DNA from: Leishmania mexicana MHOM/GT/2001/U1103
Lineage: Eukaryota > Euglenozoa > Kinetoplastea > Trypanosomatida > Trypanosomatidae
Direction: 5' to 3'
Length of the DNA stretch: 64,000 nt
Assembly: GCF_000234665.1 (NCBI RefSeq)
Contig: NC_018324.1
Coordinates: 1,203,539 to 1,267,538, forward strand
Positions 58,254 to 64,000 of the stretch are shown piece by piece. The translations under genes and the position numbers were made by a program. The notes beneath the pieces are model-generated. The model was not told where the DNA came from. It did not search any database and saw nothing but the letters and a program-made list of their open reading frames with translations. Numbering within the stretch: position 1 is the first letter of the stretch; the number at the start of each line of letters is the position of its first letter.

Positions 58254-61200
58254 CTCCCCTCCCCCTCCAGTATTCGTGTCGACGTGTGAATGGGCGTGTC
58301 TGAGTGCGCGCGTCTATGCGTGCGTCTCTGTATGCCTTTTATGGTGCCCCTCTCCCTCACATGTAAAGGCTTCTATGAAACCACCAACAACAAAGAAAGA
58401 GGTGGAGGAGCGGGCCACCAGCTGCCGCCATTCAAGAGCTGTCTTTCGCGGCGTCAGCGGATCCTTTGACGAGGTGCACACGCACAATAAGCCGGCGCGA
58501 CACTTCCAAGGAAGGGAGATGTAGGGGCTGCGAGAGTGGGGTCGACTCACGTTAGGGCGACACAGCGAGTCGCCCCTTCCGCAGACACTCGTCTAATGCA
58601 GCAGAAGCGTGCGTTTTGTTTGGTGGGGTGGCTCGGCTGCGTGCGTCTCTTCTCACCCGCACCGGCCACTATGCTCGAGCGTGAAAGTACCTGAGTCACA
58701 CGTGGCAGAGAAGCAGACGAGACGGCAACGACGTAAGCACGGAGAGTGGACGTGGGAAAGAGGGGAGGAGGGGTGGTGGTAGAGAGGAGTAGAGGATGCA
58801 GAGGAGGCTATCACGCATAGATGTGCCTTGGCAACGACAGTCCGAAGCCTTGTTCTGTTTGATCCGTCCGCCCTCCCATCTTCCTGGATTCCTTTCCTAC
58901 CCTCCGCAGACCTCACCACGGTGCCCACAGGAGGAGAATCTCGCCATGAAAGCAGAGCGGAGGGCTCAGAAGCGAGGAGTTGGAGGAGCACCAACGATTA
59001 GACGGGGGTGGGGTGGGGTGAGGGGAAGAACGTAGAGAGGGCTGGTTGGAGAAAAAGGCCAGCTACCACGGCGGGCGCACGAGTGCCGGCTGTCCCACGT
59101 CCTTCGCTACCACAGGAACGGTGGGTGCGTGTGTGTGTGTGTGTGTGTGAGGGAGGGCAGAGAGAGAGACTACAGCAGCGACCTTCACGCTCTTCCGCTC
59201 CCGCCTGAGTACGCGAGAAGACCAACAGGGCGAGAGAGCGAGAGCGAGGGCCGCTGTCTGTACTGTGCTTTCCCCCGCAGGCGCCTGTTGGATTCTTTTT
59301 CGTTCTTGTAAACTCTTTTTTTTCGAGTTGTTGTTTCTTCTCGACGCTGCTTTACAGAGCTAGAGGTACACAGCCAAGCACACACACACCACACACACAC
59401 GCACGCACAGCAAAAAAGTAAAGTGCACCGCAAAAAAAAAACAAATAAACAAAACACGAAAGGAAGCGACGAGTCAGCGATTTGAGAAGATCCTGAGCGC
59501 ATGTGCTCGGGCACGTGTGCTACCGAGTACGCATACATGGCGCCGCAAATTCTGTGCTCCTATTTTCTCCTTCATCTTTCGGATGCCGTGTTGTTGTTGT
59601 TTTCTCCCTTCCGTGGCTCTTCATTTTTTTCTTTTTCGCTTTCCTTTGTCGCGTGTGTTTGGTGCTGCTGCAGGCGCATGTGTGAGCGTATCGTGCGCGC
59701 TGCCGCCTCCCGCCCGCCCCCTTTTTCCTCCACACACACACACACACACACACACGCTATCCTTGAAAACCAAAACTACGAAACGGACAAGCAAAAAAAA
59801 AGTGAAAAAAAAACAGAAAAAAGAAGAAAAAACAGAAGAGAAGGCAGAGGAAAACACGCCAGCATACCAGTCCACGCCGTCACATAAAAGTGCGAACTGC
59901 CAACGACGACTACAGACCATTCAGCGCGCCATCGACGCACTCGCGACGTTTCGAGACAGAAACAGGAAAACCTACTGAAAAGGCAAACACCAAGTCTTGA
60001 GAGAGGAGGAGAAGGAGGAGGGACGAAGAGGCACCCAACCAAGACACGCACGCAGACATCATCATCAGCAACGCGCGATACAAAGAAACGACGAAGAAAA
60101 AAGCACTAGTGGGTGGGAGGGAGGGAGCCATCAAATCGGAGGAAGGAACATCAAGAGATCCATCGAGGCATCCACCGCCCCTCCCTTTTTCTGTTTTGGC
60201 GTACGTCAATAATGCTGCTTTTCTTACATTCTCATTTTTTTTTCGTCGTAGCCATTATGCTCTCTCTATCGGTTCTGTCGAATTTCCCCCATCCCCCTCC
60301 TTTTCACTGCTGCGTCGTTAGTGTGCTTACTCTGTGCTCCCATGTGATACGGCTCCCTTTCCCCACCCCCTCCTCTTCCGCGCACGTCCTGTTGCATCTT
60401 GACCACGGCCGCAAGTCATACGCGCAGCACACAAGAGGAGTGGGAAGGGGAGAGAACGAAAGAAAAGCACACACACACACAAAGAAATGGGGGAGGTTGC
60501 TTCGCTTTGTGAGGCAGCCAAACGTGCGACGGGCACGTCCTCCCATCAGGACAGCGGAGGCAGACACAGAGATGTGAGGAGAGAGAGAAAAAAAGCGGAG
60601 ATGTGGTTGAAGGGTGGTGGTGGTGGTTGGGGGACTCGTGCAGACTTGAGCCTCAAACAAAGTCAGCCTGAAAACGTAAACCACAACGAAAAGGTAAAAG
60701 AAAAAGGAAAGGAAATGCTCCACTATGAGATACGGGAGAGATACAGGAAACAAATGCGTGTGTCTGCACTCAGGTGAGGCGATCTCCCCCTCCCACGAAA
60801 AGAAGGAGACCTATAGACATTGCACATGAAACCGTGTGTGTGGCTGCATCTGCGTATCGACCTTGGCGTGCGCGTTGTATGATGTGTCAAGCTTGTGTGT
60901 GTGTGTGGTCTCTGTGTATGCCTGTCTGTCTGTCTCTCTTTTATGGACGCGTGTATCGATGCTGCGCTTGCTTTTTCCGGTTGACCCTGACATACATACA
61001 GCCACACTCACTCACTCACCCACCCACCCACTCACACAGAAAAACAACAACAAACAATGAAGCAAGAGCGAGATCAAACGACAGACGAAACGTACGAGGG
61101 AACGCCGGTGTAGCGAGGAGAGGCAAACAGCGACACCAAAGGAAATCATAAAACACGCACAAGAAGAGGGAGCAAAAGCGAAGCACAAACAACACCGCAA

Positions 61201-61926
61201 CCACAACGAAAAAAAGGAACGCAGTCGTCTTTTCTTCCGCATCGTACAAAATCCCACACAGCCGCCACCTCTCCCGTTTCACAGAGGCGCCCACCGACAC
61301 GGTCTTGTCCTTCTTTTCTTTGTTGGTGTGCCCTTTCGCCTCCGCGACGCCGTGTGCCGATGGGTGTGCAATGTATGCACTTCTACTCGCGACCCGCACC
61401 CCAAGCTGAAGAGCCACGTCGACACCCGAACACATACACAAAGACTCACCGTCATCGACACCCGCATCTCCACGGGGCACAGCTCTAAGACACGAGTCGG
61501 CAGCGCTTCTAGGGAGCCAGAGAAAAAGGTGCATGCGTGCTGTTGAGAAGTTCTATGTCGCTCCGTGCGCGCACGACATCGCCTGGGGATCCCCGCATTC
61601 GTGCGTGCTTTTGTGCGTTTCGGCCGGCGCGCGTGCTTCGGTCGAGAGAACAGAGAGGGCGAGAGAGCAAAGTGCGGAGGCGTGGAGACGGTGGGGAGGG
61701 GGGTGGAGGGATGCGACGAGAGAGAAATACCGAAGGAAAGAAAAGAGGGGCGTGGGTGCGTTACGGCTGTGGTTGCATGTGTGCACGTTGCTAGCGAGGC
61801 AGCGAACATGGCGGCACGCATCATCACTCCCACAGCCAGAGCGCGACTTGGACAGGGTTAATGCCACACCGCCATCGCCACCTCTTGCTGTTGGTGCTTC
61901 CAGACAGAAAACAGCAGTGCACTACC
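58254..61926. other. 3.7 kb without a recognised gene (14-3-3 3' side)
   Basis: The longest 3' spacer besides that of the cyclase; probably mostly 14-3-3 3' UTR plus topoisomerase 5' flank. GT repeat at about 59127-59148, CA repeats at about 59379-59400 and 59733-59755, an AT-rich block (about 59310-60000), a CT/CA repeat at about 61008-61040. All frames translate repeats or start at non-ATG codons. Confidence 0.45.
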
Positions 61927-62703
61927 TTACAGCTGGTCATCCGTCCACAAATTGAGGTTCTCGCGGAGGAGGCGCACAATGGTGTTGGACTCGTGGTAAG
62001 CCTCATCGTCGAGCGTCTCGAGCTCCGTCACGGCCTCGTCGTAAGCCTGACGAGCCAGCTGGAAGCCCTTCTCGTGCTCCTTCATGATTTCGTAGTAAAA
62101 CACAGAGAAGTTCAGCGCCAGACCGAGGCGGATCGGGTGCGTCGGAGCGAGGGAAGAGTTCGCGACGTCCGTAGCCTTTTGGTAGGCGTTCAGGGCGGCC
62201 TGCCGCTGGCCATCACCGGAGTCGATCTCGGCGTAGTAGCGGTGGTAGTCGCCCTTCATCTTGAGGTAGAAGACCTTCGCCTCGCCGCCCTGGGCGGCCG
62301 GGATGAGGTAGGTGTCGAGAAGACTGAGCAGGTCGTCGCAGAGCGGGGAGAGCTCCGCCTCTAACTCCCTCCGCATGTTCACCACGAAGGGCAGTGTGGC
62401 GCTGTTCTCCTTGGCGTTCTCCCGACTCTCGATAGAGGTAATGACGCGCCACGCGTTGCGGCGCGGCGTGATCACGTTCTTGTACGCCACCGACAGCAGG
62501 TTACGCTCCTCCGTGTCGAGCTCACTGTTCAGCCGCACGTACTTGCGAATGCAGAGCAGCATTTCATCAAAGCGCTCTGCCTCCTCGGCCAACTTGGCCA
62601 TATAGATGAGTTCCGCGAGGTCATCGGGAAGCTTGATGTCACTCGGCTTGGGGACCACCTCGTCTTGGATGGCGACGTTCTTCCACTTGATCGTCTCCGT
62701 CAT
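61927..62703 (-). CDS. 14-3-3 protein
   Basis: A 258-residue 14-3-3 protein, a dimeric phospho-Ser/Thr adaptor. The typical helices are visible: LIYMAKLAEEAERFDEMLLC, TEERNLLSVAYKNVITPRRN (signature 1, RNLLSVAYKN), YLKMKGDYHRYYAE, and LGLALNFSVFYYEI (signature 2 region), then SNTIVRLLRENLNLWTDDQ at the C-terminus (usual LLRDNLTLWTSD). Binding-groove Lys and Arg residues are present (the Arg of RVIT is atypical, usually SWRVI). The start is ATG 62703 with a short N-terminal extension. In trypanosomatids 14-3-3 homologues act in motility, cytokinesis and cell-cycle control. Confidence 0.93.
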   Translation of the reverse strand: MTETIKWKNVAIQDEVVPKPSDIKLPDDLAELIYMAKLAEEAERFDEMLLCIRKYVRLNSELDTEERNLLSVAYKNVITPRRNAWRVITSIESRENAKENSATLPFVVNMRRELEAELSPLCDDLLSLLDTYLIPAAQGGEAKVFYLKMKGDYHRYYAEIDSGDGQRQAALNAYQKATDVANSSLAPTHPIRLGLALNFSVFYYEIMKEHEKGFQLARQAYDEAVTELETLDDEAYHESNTIVRLLRENLNLWTDDQL

Positions 62704-63432
62704 TATGCCAGAGGGAAGGGAATAAGCTTGTAGTCCTTAGCGTGTTTTGCTGTTGGAGAGAGGGAGGGGTGGGGGTGGACTCGCTGGACAGTCGCAGGCG
62801 TGTGTGCGTGTGTGCAGACTAAGCGTCGTGAGAGGAGACAAAAGCAAAGAAAGGAAAGACCGAGTTGATGAAGGGCAAGTCGGGGGGCGGGGTAAAGCGC
62901 GGGCAGGAGGTATGATGGCAGTGTATACGTGCACGGCAATTCCTTTGAGCGAAAATGAGGAGGGAGGGAGTGGGGGAGGCGGGGCGGAGTCGTTGGAGGA
63001 GGAAACGAGAGCTCGAGTAAGACCGTGTGCCCCCTATACCGTCGCTGGCGGCGTGTGTGTGTGTGTGTGCGTGCGTGCGTGCGTCGGTGACGCATCTTCA
63101 CACAGAGGGCGCACAGACAAATCCTACGAGGAAGCACTCAGACGGCACAGAGGCGCATTCCCGTGCCATGTCCCTCAAGGCGAGAGGCAGGAGACGAGTA
63201 AGCAGAAGAGAAGCGGCCGCTTCGTCGGTGAGTCGGTTCTGTTTTCGGCTTCGAAACGGAGAGGAGAGAAAAAAAGAAGGAGAAACACATGTGGAGCGCG
63301 TATACGTACATGGGCGCCTGAAAGTCACAGAGGACAGTCACACACACATACACACACACACACACACATATACGGAAAGGAGCTTGCGCACACGAGAGGA
63401 ATTTCTGTTACGCACACACTGTGTGTCATTGG
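62704..63432. other. Intergenic: 14-3-3 5' flank
   Basis: No gene seen. GT then (TGCG)n repeat at about 63053-63084 and CA repeat at about 63338-63370. Confidence 0.4.
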
Positions 63433-64000
63433 TTACCGGGCTAACTGCACGAGACGAGTGTGCAGGTCCTCTGCCTGTTGGCTTTGGCTTCTCAGCATGC
63501 TAATAACGTCACTGTAGGCGCTATCGTGGAGTACAGTGCCGCTGGCGGGGATGGTGGCCGGCTCACCTTCAAGGGTTATTGTGCGCCCTCTGGCTCGCGA
63601 GACACGGTACAGCTCTGCTTCTTTTTCTACCAGTGTAGTCATCAGCTTTCGGCGAAGGCGGTCTGCCCGTGCCGCCTCGTTGGTGCACTGCTTCTTGTAC
63701 GCCTTCAGTTCGCGTCGCAGCTCTCTCACCTTGAGAGCGGAGACTTCCTCCACATCACGCAGCTGGGATTCGCACAGCAGGGCAGCATGACGGTGACTCT
63801 GCGCCTCCTCTGTCGCGTTCGCCAAGCGCATGGTCAGCTGTTGCACCTGCAATGCTACCTCCTCGTGATTCATGAGTGCCTTGTTGAGTGCATCTAGCTG
63901 CTGTCGAGCGACGGCAAGCTGATCGGCAATGCTCTGCCTCTCACAGGTCAGCCACGCCTCTTGCTGGGCAGCGGTATCCAGCTGACTCTGAGACTGCTGC
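63433..64000 (-). CDS. Coiled-coil protein, C-terminal end (cut by right edge)
   Basis: The frame is open from the right edge to TAA at 63433-63435, about 188 residues. Almost all of it is heptad coiled coil, Gln/Ala/Leu/Arg-rich (for example LAVARQQLDALNKALMNHEE and QLRDVEEVSALKVRELRREL). It ends with a less regular stretch (TITLEGEPATIPASG) and a final short helix (LHTRLVQLAR). The ATG at 63873 is internal, since coding sequence of the same character continues upstream to the edge. No further identity; cytoskeletal, basal-body or golgin-like proteins are all possible. Confidence 0.8.
   Translation of the reverse strand, partial: QQSQSQLDTAAQQEAWLTCERQSIADQLAVARQQLDALNKALMNHEEVALQVQQLTMRLANATEEAQSHRHAALLCESQLRDVEEVSALKVRELRRELKAYKKQCTNEAARADRLRRKLMTTLVEKEAELYRVSRARGRTITLEGEPATIPASGTVLHDSAYSDVISMLRSQSQQAEDLHTRLVQLAR

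Overview
The window is nuclear DNA from a trypanosomatid, most likely Leishmania or a close relative such as Crithidia, Leptomonas or Endotrypanum. The evidence is: intronless genes all read from the minus strand in one long head-to-tail array; GC-rich codons; intergenic DNA full of (CA/GT)n, (TA)n, poly-G and polypyrimidine tracts; coding starts that follow a polypyrimidine tract plus AG, as expected for spliced-leader trans-splicing; and typical kinetoplastid proteins, including a receptor-type adenylate cyclase with one cytoplasmic catalytic domain, a multi-CCHC zinc-knuckle protein and an RGG-rich fibrillarin. From memory, the neighbourhood of receptor cyclase, zinc-knuckle protein, topoisomerase III and 14-3-3 resembles L. 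major chromosome 36; I could not check this.

Transcription runs from right (64000) to left (1). In that order the genes are: a coiled-coil protein cut by the right edge; 14-3-3; a 3.7 kb gene-free stretch; DNA topoisomerase III; a zinc-knuckle/NYN protein; a small unknown; the adenylate cyclase; a 3.9 kb gene-free stretch; a ZNG1/CobW GTPase; tubulin cofactor C; an ArfGAP; an unknown; a cyclophilin; a CFAP161-calcyphosine fusion; a TFIIH p62-like protein; a small membrane protein; V-ATPase subunit E; an unknown; a thioredoxin-like acidic protein; LipB; fibrillarin; a cullin; a PEX22-like peroxin; SF3b p14; an AP-2 mu-like adaptin; a Swi5-like protein; exosome RRP41; a glutathione-peroxidase-like protein; the MTR4 helicase; and an Obg GTPase cut by the left edge.

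Neighbours are mostly unrelated in function, as usual for a trypanosomatid polycistron. Some genes do share a theme: MTR4 and RRP41 (nuclear exosome); topoisomerase III and Swi5 (recombination); CFAP161-CAPS, the thioredoxin-like protein and TBCC (probably flagellum and tubulin); LipB and Obg (probably mitochondrial).

Near 36.4-37.1 kb the assembly is faulty. Cloning-vector sequence with the first codons of a kanamycin-resistance gene is joined to a 100-N gap, and then 315 bp of the ArfGAP 5' region appear a second time. This is two overlapping contig ends that were not merged. A G-homopolymer-rich block at about 16.78-17.13 kb also looks like poor sequence. No tRNA, rRNA, CRISPR array, complete transposon or strand-switch region was seen. 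Many starts were moved to the first real ATG after a plausible splice acceptor, because upstream in-frame codons were TTG or GTG or fell in polypyrimidine tracts.
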